NCBI RefSeq assembly: GCF_001874145.1
Contig: NZ_MPCX01000005.1
Coordinates: forward strand, 62,001-126,000
Reading direction: 5' to 3'
Length of the DNA: 64,000 nt
Source: Lacinutrix sp. MedPE-SW
Lineage (GTDB): Bacteria > Bacteroidota > Bacteroidia > Flavobacteriales > Flavobacteriaceae
Shown: positions 53,587 through 62,308 of the stretch, in pieces
How positions within the stretch are numbered: position 1 is the first letter of the stretch
How the letters are laid out: each line of letters starts with the position of its first letter
Translations under genes and position numbers: made by a program
Notes under the pieces: generated by a model
What the model saw: only the letters and a program-made list of their open reading frames with translations
Database searches by the model: none
What the model was told of the DNA's origin: nothing

Positions 53587-54302
53587 TGGACTACCAGTTT
53601 ACCATAATTGTTCCTATTTATAATGAAGAAGACAATATACTTAGGCTAAAAAACGCTTTATCTCACTATATAACTATAGCTTCAAAAAAAACGAAAGTTC
53701 TATTTATAAACGATGGCTCTACAGATAAGAGTTTAGATTTAATTACTGCTATTTGTAAAGACAAAACTTTTTTTTCTTTTATTTCTTTCGACAAAAATTA
53801 TGGTTTAAGTGCAGCTATAAAAGCAGGATTTGATATTGTAGACACAGCATTAGTTGGTTATATGGATAGTGATTTACAAACCTCACCAAACGATTTTAAC
53901 ACCTTATTAAAACATATTGAAGATTACGATTTAGTTACTGGTATGCGAGATAATCGCCAAGATAGTGTTACAAAAAAATGGTCAAGTAAAGCAGCAAATA
54001 AATTTAGACGCTTATTTACAAATGATGGTATAGATGACACTGGTTGCCCTTTAAAAGTAATAAAAACAGCATACGCTAAAAATATTCCTATGTTTAAAGG
54101 TTTGCACCGGTTTTTGCCAGCTATGGTTTTATTACAAAACGGACGTATAAAACAAATACCTATTGCTCATTTTTCAAGACTCGCAGGACAATCTAAATTT
54201 GGGTTTTGGAATAGATCTATTGGTCCATTTATAGACTGCTTTGTGTTTTTATGGATAAAAAAAAGATACATAAATTATACTATTACTAAGCAAAAACTAT
54301 GA
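53586..54302 (+). CDS. GT2 family, polyprenyl-phosphate sugar transferase-like
   Basis: 238 aa DPM1/ArnC-like enzyme without C-terminal membrane helices: FTIIVPIYNEEDNILRLKNAL, VLFINDGSTDKSL, DKNYGLSAAIKAGFDIV, VGYMDSDLQTSPNDF (metal site), TGMRDNRQDS and DTGCPLKVIKT. It would load a sugar on undecaprenyl phosphate. The following LAB_N protein overlaps by four bases (ATGA), so the two probably work together: transferase plus membrane partner or flippase. Confidence 0.88.
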   Translation: MDYQFTIIVPIYNEEDNILRLKNALSHYITIASKKTKVLFINDGSTDKSLDLITAICKDKTFFSFISFDKNYGLSAAIKAGFDIVDTALVGYMDSDLQTSPNDFNTLLKHIEDYDLVTGMRDNRQDSVTKKWSSKAANKFRRLFTNDGIDDTGCPLKVIKTAYAKNIPMFKGLHRFLPAMVLLQNGRIKQIPIAHFSRLAGQSKFGFWNRSIGPFIDCFVFLWIKKRYINYTITKQKL

Positions 54303-54919
54303 GTGGCTGGCTTTTATATAGTATTGGCTTTTTAGCACAAGCGCTTTTCTCTTTAAGATTAATTGTTCAATGGTTACAAAGTGAAAAACAAAAAAAATCT
54401 GTTACACCATCTGTATTTTGGATATTTAGTTTAATTGCGTCAATTTTACTTTGTATTTATGGTTATTACAGAGACGATTTTAGTATCATGCTTGGCCAAC
54501 TTTTAACCTACTTTATTTATATAAGAAACCTACAGTTACAAAAGGTTTGGCAAAGCATTTTAGCTTGGGTAAGATTAATTATTTTAAGTATTCCTGTAAT
54601 AGTTATACTCTACTTTATTACAAGTAATACCATTGCTTTACCAAAGTGGTTTCAAAATGAAAATATACCACAATGGCTATTAGTTTTAGGGATAGCTGCA
54701 CAATGTATATTTAGCTTACGCTTTGTTTACCAATGGCTTTTTTCTGAAGTAAAAAAACAATCTACCTTACCGTTAGGCTTTTGGGTATTGAGTAGCATTG
54801 GTGCTTTACTTATTTTAATTTATGCTGTATTTAGAAATGATCCTGTATTAATTTTTGCGCATAGCTTTGGGTTAGCTATATATTTTAGAAATATTTATTT
54901 TATTACTGCGCGTTCTTAG
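54299..54919 (+). CDS. Double LAB_N (lipid A biosynthesis N-terminal) membrane protein
   Basis: 206 aa with two copies of a LAB_N unit of about 75 residues, residues 1-78 and 125-202. Matching segments include FLAQALFSLRLIVQWLQSE / IAAQCIFSLRFVYQWLFSE, FWIFSLIASILLCIYGYYRDD / FWVLSSIGALLILIYAVFRND, and YFIYIRNLQL / LAIYFRNIYF. A middle hydrophobic segment joins them. LAB_N is found at the N-terminus of some LpxB proteins and as small membrane partners of GT2 enzymes; here it may help deliver a polyprenyl-linked sugar across the membrane (inference). Its end overlaps the PAP2 gene by 17 bases, convergent. Confidence 0.85.
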   Translation: MSGWLLYSIGFLAQALFSLRLIVQWLQSEKQKKSVTPSVFWIFSLIASILLCIYGYYRDDFSIMLGQLLTYFIYIRNLQLQKVWQSILAWVRLIILSIPVIVILYFITSNTIALPKWFQNENIPQWLLVLGIAAQCIFSLRFVYQWLFSEVKKQSTLPLGFWVLSSIGALLILIYAVFRNDPVLIFAHSFGLAIYFRNIYFITARS

Positions 54920-55487
54920 TGTAAATAAAACGCTTTTGTAAATATCTATCCAGTTTATAAAATGCAAAACCTGAAAGTCCGCCAAAAATAAAACCACTTA
55001 AAACATCTAATGGAAAGTGTACACCTATATAAATACGGCTATAACCCATTAATATTGCCCAAACAATCATGATATAAATAAAGTATTTATAACGCTCCCG
55101 AAGTATTAAACCTGTAAATATTGCTACTGCCATCGAGTTACTTGAATGACCTGAAAAATAGCCAAATCGCCCACCACAACCTTCTTTTACTATACGCATC
55201 ATGGTATTAATACTTGGGTCGTGACAAGGCCTAAATCGTGCTACTCCATACTTAAATAAGTTTGTAACCTGATCTGTAAATGTTATCATGAACACAACAA
55301 GAATTAGTGTTAGAATAAACATTTTACTGTTTAACCTTTTATATAGCAAATACAATAAAATGGCGTAAAAAGGAATCCAATGAAACTTGGCTGTGTAAAA
55401 CATCCAGAAGGCATCCCAGTATACGTTTCCTAAATTGTTTAGGTATAAAAAAAGTTCTTTATCTAATTCTACTAATTGTTCTAACAT
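54903..55487 (-). CDS. PAP2 family membrane phosphatase
   Basis: 194 aa with about five to six hydrophobic segments. The three acid-phosphatase motifs are present: KYGVARFRPCHDPS (K-x6-RP), GYFSGHSSNSMA (the PSGH-like motif with SGH) and SRIYIGVHFPLDVLSG (SR-x5-H-x3-D). It probably dephosphorylates undecaprenyl diphosphate or another lipid phosphate at the periplasmic face. It lies 43 bases after the small acidic gene. Confidence 0.92.
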   Translation of the reverse strand: MLEQLVELDKELFLYLNNLGNVYWDAFWMFYTAKFHWIPFYAILLYLLYKRLNSKMFILTLILVVFMITFTDQVTNLFKYGVARFRPCHDPSINTMMRIVKEGCGGRFGYFSGHSSNSMAVAIFTGLILRERYKYFIYIMIVWAILMGYSRIYIGVHFPLDVLSGFIFGGLSGFAFYKLDRYLQKRFIYTKNAQ

Positions 55488-55530
55488 TTATTGTTTTTTG
55501 GGCGTTTTTTTACTTAAAGTTTATAAAAAA

Positions 55531-55758
55531 CTACTCGTCGTATCGCTCTACTTCTCTATCGTAAAAAGCTGTTGCTTCTTTAATTAAGTTTTCGGTTTCC
55601 ATTTCCAGTTCTTTCTGGTCGTTTTGATCAAATTCTTCTAACCATTCTACCTCATCATCTTCTAAGTTAATTATAAACATAGGAAATTCTGTATGAATTA
55701 CGAAAATAGCGTTAGGAAAATCGGTGTTATCACCTAATATAAATTTTGGAAGTGTCAT
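55531..55758 (-). CDS. Small acidic conserved protein
   Basis: 75 aa. Begins LPKFILGDNTDFPNAIFVIHTEFPMFIINLEDD, then a strongly acidic helical half (EVEWLEEFDQNDQKELEMETENLI). No signal or membrane helix. I recognise it as a small conserved Bacteroidota protein without a known function. It lies 11 bases after the MATE gene. Confidence 0.8.
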   Translation of the reverse strand: MTLPKFILGDNTDFPNAIFVIHTEFPMFIINLEDDEVEWLEEFDQNDQKELEMETENLIKEATAFYDREVERYDE

Positions 55759-55769
55759 TATAAAATTAG

Positions 55770-57158
55770 TTAGTTACTTTTTAAGTCGTTTGACAAAATT
55801 AACTTCTTTGTTAAAAAATTGAATCTTAAATATAATAAAATTGCAGCACTCGTTAGTCCTGCTAATAAGCCGCACCAAATACCAAAGCTACCATACATGC
55901 TTTCTTTACCAAAAAACCAACTTATTGGAAATCCTATTAACCAATAAGATACAAAAGTTATTAGTGTTGGTATTTTTACATCTTGTAAACCACGTAATGC
56001 TCCTAAAACCACTACCTGAATACTGTCACTTATTTGAAAAATAGCTGCTGCTAATAATAATTTAGAAGCTATAGATACTACTTCCATATTATCTTTAAAG
56101 TTTACAACATCATCAAAATCTACATATATTCTTGGTAAATAGTCATGAAAAACAGCAAATATTATTGCAAATCCTGTGGCAAATATTGTACCCAAAAGGA
56201 ATAAAGAAAAAGCAATACGGCGTAGCTCGAAATATTTTTTTAATCCTTTTTGGTTTCCTACTCTAATCATGGAAGCCACACTTAATCCCATAGCAACCAT
56301 AAAGGTCATTGAGCTTAGATTTAAGGCTATTTGGTTTGCTGCTTGAGGATTTTTGCCTAATAAACCACTTAACCAAATAGCAGCAGTAAATATGGCTACT
56401 TCAAAAAACATTTGCATGGCACTAGGCGTCCCTAAGTTTACAATTTTTTTAAGCATCAATGTATCTAAAACAAATAGCTTAATGTTTGTAACAAAATCTT
56501 TAGACTTGTCTTTTTTCTTTAGTAAATACCATAAATACCAAAGCATTACAAATCTAGATACCAAAGTTCCATAAGCTGCACCAACGATACCAAGTTCTGG
56601 AAAACCAAATTTTCCAAATATTAAAAGGTAGTTTAAAAGTACATTTATTAAGTTTCCTATAATGGTAGCATACATAGGGTATTTTGTCATAGACAAACCA
56701 TCACTAAATTGTTTAAATGCTTGAAAAATTATAAGTGGAATAAGAGAAAAAGCAACCAAATCTAAATATGGAATTGCCAACTCTACAACCTCAACTGGTT
56801 GTTTCATTAAATACATTAATGGTTTAGCAAAAAATACTAGTAAAAACAACAATATACCTAAAACAGTACATAGAAAAATACCGTGTTTTAATGCTGACTT
56901 TCCGCCGTTAAAATCTTTAGCAGAATCTGCCTCGGCAACTATTGGTGTTATGGCTGTACTAAAGCCAATACCTAAAGACATAGCAATAAACATAAAACTG
57001 TTACCTAAAGATACTGCTGCTAGTTGCGCAGTACCTAATTGGCCTACCATAATATTATCTATAAAACTAACAAAGGTATGACCTAGCATTCCTAGCATTA
57101 CTGGTGCTGCTAGTTGCCAATTGTATTTAAATTCTTTTGTGTAGTTTGATAAAACCAT
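55770..57158 (-). CDS. MATE family efflux transporter
   Basis: 462 aa, 12 hydrophobic segments in two MATE halves. Visible: MLGHTFVSFIDNIMVGQLGTAQLAAVSLGN, GFSTAITPIVAEADSAK, then NPQAANQIALNLSSMTFMVAMGLSVASMIRVGNQKG in the second half. It exports drugs or metabolites by Na+ or H+ antiport; substrate unknown. A perfect TAnnTTTG box (TACTTTTG, minus strand 57170-57163) ends only four bases before the ATG, so the message may be leaderless. Confidence 0.94.
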   Translation of the reverse strand: MVLSNYTKEFKYNWQLAAPVMLGMLGHTFVSFIDNIMVGQLGTAQLAAVSLGNSFMFIAMSLGIGFSTAITPIVAEADSAKDFNGGKSALKHGIFLCTVLGILLFLLVFFAKPLMYLMKQPVEVVELAIPYLDLVAFSLIPLIIFQAFKQFSDGLSMTKYPMYATIIGNLINVLLNYLLIFGKFGFPELGIVGAAYGTLVSRFVMLWYLWYLLKKKDKSKDFVTNIKLFVLDTLMLKKIVNLGTPSAMQMFFEVAIFTAAIWLSGLLGKNPQAANQIALNLSSMTFMVAMGLSVASMIRVGNQKGLKKYFELRRIAFSLFLLGTIFATGFAIIFAVFHDYLPRIYVDFDDVVNFKDNMEVVSIASKLLLAAAIFQISDSIQVVVLGALRGLQDVKIPTLITFVSYWLIGFPISWFFGKESMYGSFGIWCGLLAGLTSAAILLYLRFNFLTKKLILSNDLKSN

Positions 57159-57162
57159 TTAG

Positions 57163-57170
57163 CAAAAGTA
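57163..57170 (-). promoter_or_regulatory. -7 box touching the MATE start codon
   Basis: Minus strand TACTTTTG, perfect consensus, with four bases between it and the ATG at 57158. No TTG is seen at -33. A leaderless start or a chance match are both possible. Confidence 0.4.
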
Positions 57171-57204
57171 ATGCTTAGGTTTTGGTTTTCTGCTTTTATT
57201 TTAG

Positions 57205-58065
57205 CTATTTTTTAGTTTGAATGTCTTCAATTAAATTTACTAAATACGGCATAATTATTTCAGGATTTTTCCACGCAATTTCGTGTCCTTTTCCTTCTAC
57301 TGAAATGACTTTAATATTATTAAAATTTTCTTTACTAAAATGTATATTTTCAAAAGGCACAATATCATCAACATCACCGTGAAAATGTAAAACAGGAATT
57401 TGTAGTTTTTTCCAGTCTTTTGCTATAATTTCTAACTCTTTAGCATGTACCGTTTTTTCATCTCCCGCAACACGATATGCTGTTGGCACTAACCATCTTG
57501 TTAATTTCCATTGTGTAAATCTAGAAGCCCAAATGTCTTTTTCATTTTCAGGATCTATGGCTGGAGAAACCATAACTAATGCTTTTACATTTTTGTTTAA
57601 ATAAGCTATGCGTGCTGCTAATGGTACGCCATAGGATGATCCTATAACAATAACATTATCCAATACTTTTTTGTTTATAACAGCACTCATTATTTGTGCT
57701 TGCGTAGAAATTGAGGTAAGTTGCTTTCCAAAATTAGAATAGCCATATCCAGGCCTATCTATAGCATACATATTTGCACTTGCTAAAAGTTTACTATCTA
57801 ACATGTAATTTTCCCAAGCAGACAAAGAGCTTGGTGAACCATGAAAAAATATAAGGTTTACTGTATTGTCTTGAGATTTTACTTCGTGAATACGAATATC
57901 TAGATTTAAACTATCTACTTTGTAGTAAGTTATCTCACTGTTTATATTTTCTGTTTTAAATTTTTGCTGAATAGCTTCATCTGTTTTTCGCCATTGTAAA
58001 ACAGTACAAGATGTATTACATAAACATGCTATACCTAGTAATAACAGATAGCCATATTTTTTCAT
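57205..58065 (-). CDS. Alpha/beta hydrolase, probable lipoprotein
   Basis: 286 aa. N-terminal hydrophobic signal with several cysteines (GIACLCNTSC); the lipobox is ambiguous between Cys14, Cys16 and Cys20. The fold is clear: LIFFHGSPSSLSAWENYM (oxyanion HG), AIDRPGYGYS, nucleophile elbow VIGSSYGVPLAARIA (GxSxG), HFHGDVDDIVPF (Asp region) and VEGKGHEIAW (His). The triad is intact. Substrate unknown; membrane-anchored, periplasm-facing esterase or lipase is likely. Confidence 0.88.
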   Translation of the reverse strand: MKKYGYLLLLGIACLCNTSCTVLQWRKTDEAIQQKFKTENINSEITYYKVDSLNLDIRIHEVKSQDNTVNLIFFHGSPSSLSAWENYMLDSKLLASANMYAIDRPGYGYSNFGKQLTSISTQAQIMSAVINKKVLDNVIVIGSSYGVPLAARIAYLNKNVKALVMVSPAIDPENEKDIWASRFTQWKLTRWLVPTAYRVAGDEKTVHAKELEIIAKDWKKLQIPVLHFHGDVDDIVPFENIHFSKENFNNIKVISVEGKGHEIAWKNPEIIMPYLVNLIEDIQTKK

Positions 58066-58104
58066 AAAAATTTAAAGTTGAAAATAGCACTTACAATATA
58101 TGTA

Positions 58105-59046
58105 CTATAAATGAGCAACATTGGCTTTTGCTTGTTCGAACTCTGTAACCATATCTTCTACAATTTGAGCAACAGGTTTTACATCGTGAATTAATCCTGC
58201 TATTTGGCCAATTTCTAGTTCTCCTTCTTCTAAATCACCTTCAAACATACCACGCTTTGCTCTTGCACGACCTAATAATTTTATTAGTTGTTCTGGTGTT
58301 GGTGCTATTTTATAAAGTTCTTGTACTTCATTAAAAAACTTATTTTTTATTAAACGTACAGGTGCTAATTCTTTTAAAGTTAACTGTGTATCACCTTCTT
58401 TAGCATCAACTACAACTTGTTTAAAATCCTTGTGTGCAGAACTTTCTTCACTTGCTACAAATCGACTACCAACTTGTACGCCATCGGCTCCCAAAACCAT
58501 ACAAGCTAACATTGCTTTTCCTGTTGCAATTCCTCCTGCAGCAATTAAAGGTATTTGCAATTTTTCTTTTACCATTGATATTAAAGTAAGTGTTGTTGTT
58601 TCATCTCTACCGTTATGTCCTCCAGCTTCAAACCCTTCGGTCACTACAGCATCTACTCCTGCTTCTTGAGCTTTTAACGCAAATTTTACACTACTAACAA
58701 CATGCACAACTGTTATACCTTTATCTTGCAACCACTTGGTCCATGTTTTAGGATTTCCTGCAGAAGTAAATACAATTTTCACATCTTCTTCTACAATAAT
58801 ATCCATAATTTCTTTTATGTTAGGATACAACATTGGTACGTTTATACCAAAAGGTTTATTTGTAGCTTTTTTACACTTTTGTATGTGTTCTCGCAAAACA
58901 TCTGGATACATACTACCGGCACCAATAAGCCCTAAAATTCCTGAATTACTAGCTGCCGATGCTAAGCGCCAACCACTATTCCATATCATTCCTGCCTGAA
59001 TTATTGGGTATTGAATATTAAAGAGTTCTGTTATCTTGTTTTGCAT
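58105..59046 (-). CDS. FabK / nitronate monooxygenase family flavoenzyme
   Basis: 313 aa FMN-dependent TIM barrel: ITELFNIQYPIIQAGMIW, GLIGAGSMYPDVLREHI, KPFGINVPMLYPNIKEIMD, VVTEGFEAGGHNG, IPLIAAGGIATGKAML, LGADGVQVGSRFVASEESSAH. The PFGxN, EAGGH and MGTRF-type segments fit both enoyl-ACP reductase II (FabK) and nitronate monooxygenase; length and the SSAHKDFK stretch look closer to FabK-like members. So either fatty-acid synthesis or nitroalkane detoxification. It lies 18 bases after mnmA. Confidence 0.85.
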   Translation of the reverse strand: MQNKITELFNIQYPIIQAGMIWNSGWRLASAASNSGILGLIGAGSMYPDVLREHIQKCKKATNKPFGINVPMLYPNIKEIMDIIVEEDVKIVFTSAGNPKTWTKWLQDKGITVVHVVSSVKFALKAQEAGVDAVVTEGFEAGGHNGRDETTTLTLISMVKEKLQIPLIAAGGIATGKAMLACMVLGADGVQVGSRFVASEESSAHKDFKQVVVDAKEGDTQLTLKELAPVRLIKNKFFNEVQELYKIAPTPEQLIKLLGRARAKRGMFEGDLEEGELEIGQIAGLIHDVKPVAQIVEDMVTEFEQAKANVAHL

Positions 59047-59064
59047 GTTTTTTAATTTTAAATT

Positions 59065-60255
59065 TTATGAAATTACACCAGAGCCAACCAACTCATCTTC
59101 TAAGTACCAAGCTACAAATTGACCTTCGGTAATTGCAGATTGTAAGTTTTCAAACTCTACGTATAATCCAGATTCTACTTTATGTAATGTTGCATTTTCT
59201 AATGTTTGACGGTAACGAATTCTAGCTAAAACCTGAAGCGTTTCATCTGGCTTTAAAGCTAAATCTGGTCGTACCCAATGCAACTCGTCGTTTGAAACAA
59301 ACAATGCTTTTTTATAAAGTCCTGGATGTCCTTTTCCTTGTCCTGTATAAATTACATTTTCTTCTACATCTGTATCTATTACAAATAAAGGTTCTACTTT
59401 ACCGCCAACCGACAAACCTTTACGTTGCCCTTTTGTAAAATAATGAGCACCTTGGTGTTTACCTACAATTTCTCCATCTGCAACAGCATATTCTGCTTTT
59501 CTTGATAAGTACTTAAGTTCTTCGGTTTTAGAATTAAAAGATTCTTGCGTGTTACTATAATTAGCATTGTCTTTAGGTATTTCTACAATTACACCTTCTT
59601 TTGGTTTTAATTGCTGCTGAAGAAAATCTGGCAGTCTTACCTTACCAATAAAACATAAACCTTGAGAGTCTTTTTTATCGGCAGTAATTAAATCGGCTTT
59701 TGCAGCTATTTCACGTACTTCAGGTTTTTGTAATTCACCAATTGGAAATAATGCTTTTGCTAATTGCTCTTGAGATAATTGACATAAAAAGTATGATTGA
59801 TCTTTATTATTATCTTTTCCTGATAATAATTGATAGACTTCTTTACCGTCTTTTTCTATAATGCCTTTTCTACAATAGTGTCCTGTTGCAACATAATCTG
59901 CACCAAGGTCTAAGGCAATTTTCATAAAAACATCAAACTTTATTTCACGATTACAAAGTACATCTGGATTTGGTGTGCGACCCTTTTCATATTCATTAAA
60001 CATGTAGTCTACAATGCGTTCTTTATACTGCTCACTTAAATCTACCGTTTGAAAAGGAATTCCTAATTTTTCAGCAACCAACATGGCATCATTACTATCG
60101 TCTAACCATGGGCATTCGTCTGAAATTGTTACCGAGTCATCGTGCCAGTTTTTCATAAACAGACCTATAACTTCATAACCTTGTTCTTTTAACAAATAGG
60201 CTGCAACACTTGAATCTACTCCACCAGAAAGTCCTACAATTACTCTTTTTTTCAT
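59065..60255 (-). CDS. mnmA: tRNA-uridine 2-sulfurtransferase MnmA
   Basis: 396 aa. Thiolates U34 of tRNA Lys, Glu and Gln at C2. PP-loop [15 protein letters not shown] (S10-G-G-V-D-S), NWHDDS, first catalytic cysteine C101 in [29 protein letters not shown], second cysteine in [10 protein letters not shown], then the beta-barrel domain ending in [14 protein letters not shown]. The ATG at 60255 is chosen: an in-frame TTG at 60276 lies inside the -7 box and cannot be in the message. Confidence 0.96.
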   Translation of the reverse strand: MKKRVIVGLSGGVDSSVAAYLLKEQGYEVIGLFMKNWHDDSVTISDECPWLDDSNDAMLVAEKLGIPFQTVDLSEQYKERIVDYMFNEYEKGRTPNPDVLCNREIKFDVFMKIALDLGADYVATGHYCRKGIIEKDGKEVYQLLSGKDNNKDQSYFLCQLSQEQLAKALFPIGELQKPEVREIAAKADLITADKKDSQGLCFIGKVRLPDFLQQQLKPKEGVIVEIPKDNANYSNTQESFNSKTEELKYLSRKAEYAVADGEIVGKHQGAHYFTKGQRKGLSVGGKVEPLFVIDTDVEENVIYTGQGKGHPGLYKKALFVSNDELHWVRPDLALKPDETLQVLARIRYRQTLENATLHKVESGLYVEFENLQSAITEGQFVAWYLEDELVGSGVIS

Positions 60256-60273
60256 TTCTTTTTTTTCTGGCTG

Positions 60274-60281
60274 CAAAGATA
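60274..60281 (-). promoter_or_regulatory. -7 box of mnmA
   Basis: Minus strand TATCTTTG, perfect TAnnTTTG, 18 bases before ATG 60255. It fixes the mnmA start. No clear -33 TTG. Confidence 0.6.
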
Positions 60282-60397
60282 CGAGAAATAAAAATTTAAT
60301 ACTTTATCTGTATTATTACTTGTTACTTAAAACAGTATTATCTCTCTTAAAATTAAAATATTAACAAAATTTTAAAATATTTTGTTTAATCTTTATA

Positions 60398-60405
60398 TAA
60401 ATTTG
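60398..60405 (+). promoter_or_regulatory. -7 box of the fasciclin lipoprotein gene
   Basis: TAAATTTG, perfect consensus, 34 bases before the ATG at 60440, in a very AT-rich leader. Confidence 0.6.
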
Positions 60406-60439
60406 TTAAACAAAAAAACAAACTTTTAAATTTTAAGTT

Positions 60440-61420
60440 ATGAAAACAATCCAAAAATTATCTTTATTAGTGTTAGCACTAATTACAATATCTGCTTGCA
60501 GTAATGATGATGATGCTTCACCACAAACAAACCAAGAAACAACATTAAATATTGTTGAAACTGCTCAAGCAAATGCAGAATTAAGCTTATTAGTTGAAGC
60601 TGTAATACAAACTGGATTAACAGATGCTTTATCTGCTAATGGAGAAAGAACCGTTTTTGCACCTACTAATACAGCTTTCACTGCTTTTTTAAACACAAAT
60701 GGTTTTGATTCTTTAGCTGAAGTACCAAATGATATACTTACTCAAGTTTTATTAAACCATGTGATTACCGATACTAATATTACTTCTAGCGTTTTAATTG
60801 GAAATCGTGGCTATGTAAACACTTTAGCAACTGGACCAAATGACACTAACTTAAGCTTATATTATAATGGTATGAATGGTGTAATGTTAAATGGAGCTTC
60901 TACAGTAACTACTGCTGATATTGAAACTACAAATGGAATAGTACATGTTGTAGATGCTGTTATAGGTTTACCTACTATTGCAACTTTTGCAACAAGTAAT
61001 CCAGATTTATCAAGTTTAGTTGCTGCTTTACAATTAGCAGATACAGGAACTCCAACTGTACCTTACATAGAAACTGTGTCTAATTCTCAAGCTGGACCAT
61101 TTACTGTTTTTGCACCAACTAACGATGCATTTACAGCATTATTAGAAGAACTAGAATTAAACTCTTTAGAAGATGTTGATGCTGCTACAGCAGATGCTAT
61201 ATTAACATATCATATTGTAAATAATGCTAACGTACAGTCTTCACAATTAAGTAGTGGTATTGTAACAACTCTTGGAGGCGATATTACTGCAGATGCTTCT
61301 GCTTTTACATTAACAGATGCTAATAATAGAGTAAGTGCTATAATAACAACTTTAGTAGATATTCAAGCTACAAATGGCGTAGTACACGCTATTGATACCG
61401 TATTATTACCGCCACAGTAA
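60440..61420 (+). CDS. Fasciclin (FAS1) domain lipoprotein
   Basis: 326 aa. Lipoprotein signal with Cys20 in TISACSNDDD, then two FAS1 domains, about 35-178 and 185-325. Each has the H1/H2-type motifs: TVFAPTNTAFTAFL and TVFAPTNDAFTALL, then NGIVHVVDAVIGLP and NGVVHAIDTVLLPP. FAS1 domains mediate adhesion; the SNDDD after the cysteine is the type of signal that often sends lipoproteins to the cell surface in Bacteroidota. Single-gene unit with its own promoter box and a terminator 25 bases downstream. Confidence 0.94.
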   Translation: MKTIQKLSLLVLALITISACSNDDDASPQTNQETTLNIVETAQANAELSLLVEAVIQTGLTDALSANGERTVFAPTNTAFTAFLNTNGFDSLAEVPNDILTQVLLNHVITDTNITSSVLIGNRGYVNTLATGPNDTNLSLYYNGMNGVMLNGASTVTTADIETTNGIVHVVDAVIGLPTIATFATSNPDLSSLVAALQLADTGTPTVPYIETVSNSQAGPFTVFAPTNDAFTALLEELELNSLEDVDAATADAILTYHIVNNANVQSSQLSSGIVTTLGGDITADASAFTLTDANNRVSAIITTLVDIQATNGVVHAIDTVLLPPQ

Positions 61421-61444
61421 TAATTCTTTTTAGTTTAGTAGTTA

Positions 61445-61472
61445 AAAAAGCCTCGCAAATGCGAGGCTTTTT
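61445..61472. terminator. Bidirectional terminator between fasciclin and YwqK-like genes
   Basis: AAAAAGCCTCGC, loop AAAT, GCGAGGCTTTTT: a 12-base perfect stem with A and T runs on the two sides, serving both convergent genes. Confidence 0.93.
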
Positions 61473-61474
61473 AT

Positions 61475-62173
61475 TTATTTTTTATGTGGGTTTTTACTGC
61501 GCCTGGTAAAATCTTTTTCATGTGAAAACATTCCGTTATCGTAAAATTTCCAAATGCCGTGTCTACGATCTTTTTGGTAAACACCTTCTGCTTTTATTTG
61601 TCCTTTATTATCGTAAATTTTTGCTGGACCATGCAACTCTCCTTGAGAATATGTAAAACTACTCATTAACTTTCCAGCTTCAGAATATGTTTTTAATAGT
61701 CCGTTTAATTTCCCTGATTTGTAATTTGCTTCTTCAGCTACCTTACCGCTTAAATAATATGTTTTCTTTTTTCCTTCTAGTTTTCCTTTTTCATTATAAA
61801 ACTCCTCACTCATTACTTGTTTAGATTTGTTATGATAGTAAACCCATTTACCAACATAGGTTTTACCTTTCATATTACCTTCGCTAATAAGATTTTTTGT
61901 AGAAGAAAAGAATTTTACTTTCGCTAAATCACTTGTTTCACTAAACGTCCTTGTTGCTGTAAGTACAGCTTTACCGTCTATATTTTTATAAAATTTAAAA
62001 GTTCCTTTTTCTTTTCCGTGATTAAATTCACCTTCGTAACGTAATACTTTTGTATTATTAAAATTCTTTTTCCAAATACCGTGACGCTTACCATTAGCAT
62101 CCATTTGGTTTATACTTTGTGCAAATGTAATTGTTGAAATTAATGTAATTATTACAACTAAAATTTTATTCAT
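61475..62173 (-). CDS. YwqK/MORN-repeat secreted protein
   Basis: 232 aa. Signal peptide (1-19, TITFAQ), then about eight degenerate MORN-like repeats of the form G-x-W-x-x-Y or YxSGKxxxEAxYK: KRHGIWKKNF, RYEGEFNHGKEKGTFKFY, YVGKWVYYHNKS, YLSGKVAEEANYKSGKLNGLLKTY, GELHGPAKIYD, RRHGIWKFYD. The family is often called YwqK antitoxin-like, but in Bacteroidota it is a secreted or periplasmic repeat protein and no toxin gene is adjacent. Function unknown. Confidence 0.85.
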   Translation of the reverse strand: MNKILVVIITLISTITFAQSINQMDANGKRHGIWKKNFNNTKVLRYEGEFNHGKEKGTFKFYKNIDGKAVLTATRTFSETSDLAKVKFFSSTKNLISEGNMKGKTYVGKWVYYHNKSKQVMSEEFYNEKGKLEGKKKTYYLSGKVAEEANYKSGKLNGLLKTYSEAGKLMSSFTYSQGELHGPAKIYDNKGQIKAEGVYQKDRRHGIWKFYDNGMFSHEKDFTRRSKNPHKK

Positions 62174-62253
62174 TTTTATAGATTTTTATGACTATTAAAA
62201 TAATATAGCGCTACTTTATTTAACGTTTACTATAGAGTCAAATTGTACTAAAC

Positions 62254-62295
62254 AAAAAAGCTGCCAAACTTAATATTTAAGAGGCAGCTTTTTTT
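62254..62295 (-). terminator. Terminator of yidC
   Basis: AAAAAAGCTGCC at 62254-62265 pairs with GGCAGCTTTTTTT at 62283-62295. The 17-base loop contains its own CTTAA-TAT-TTAAG inner stem, so the hairpin is longer than it looks. It lies just after the yidC stop on the minus strand. Nothing else is recognised between yidC and the YwqK-like gene. Confidence 0.88.
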
Positions 62296-62308
62296 AGTAT
62301 AATATATT

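Noticed and set aside
61475-62173. YwqK-like protein as part of a toxin-antitoxin pair
   Set aside because: The family name suggests an antitoxin, but the protein has a signal peptide and MORN repeats, and no toxin-sized gene is adjacent.
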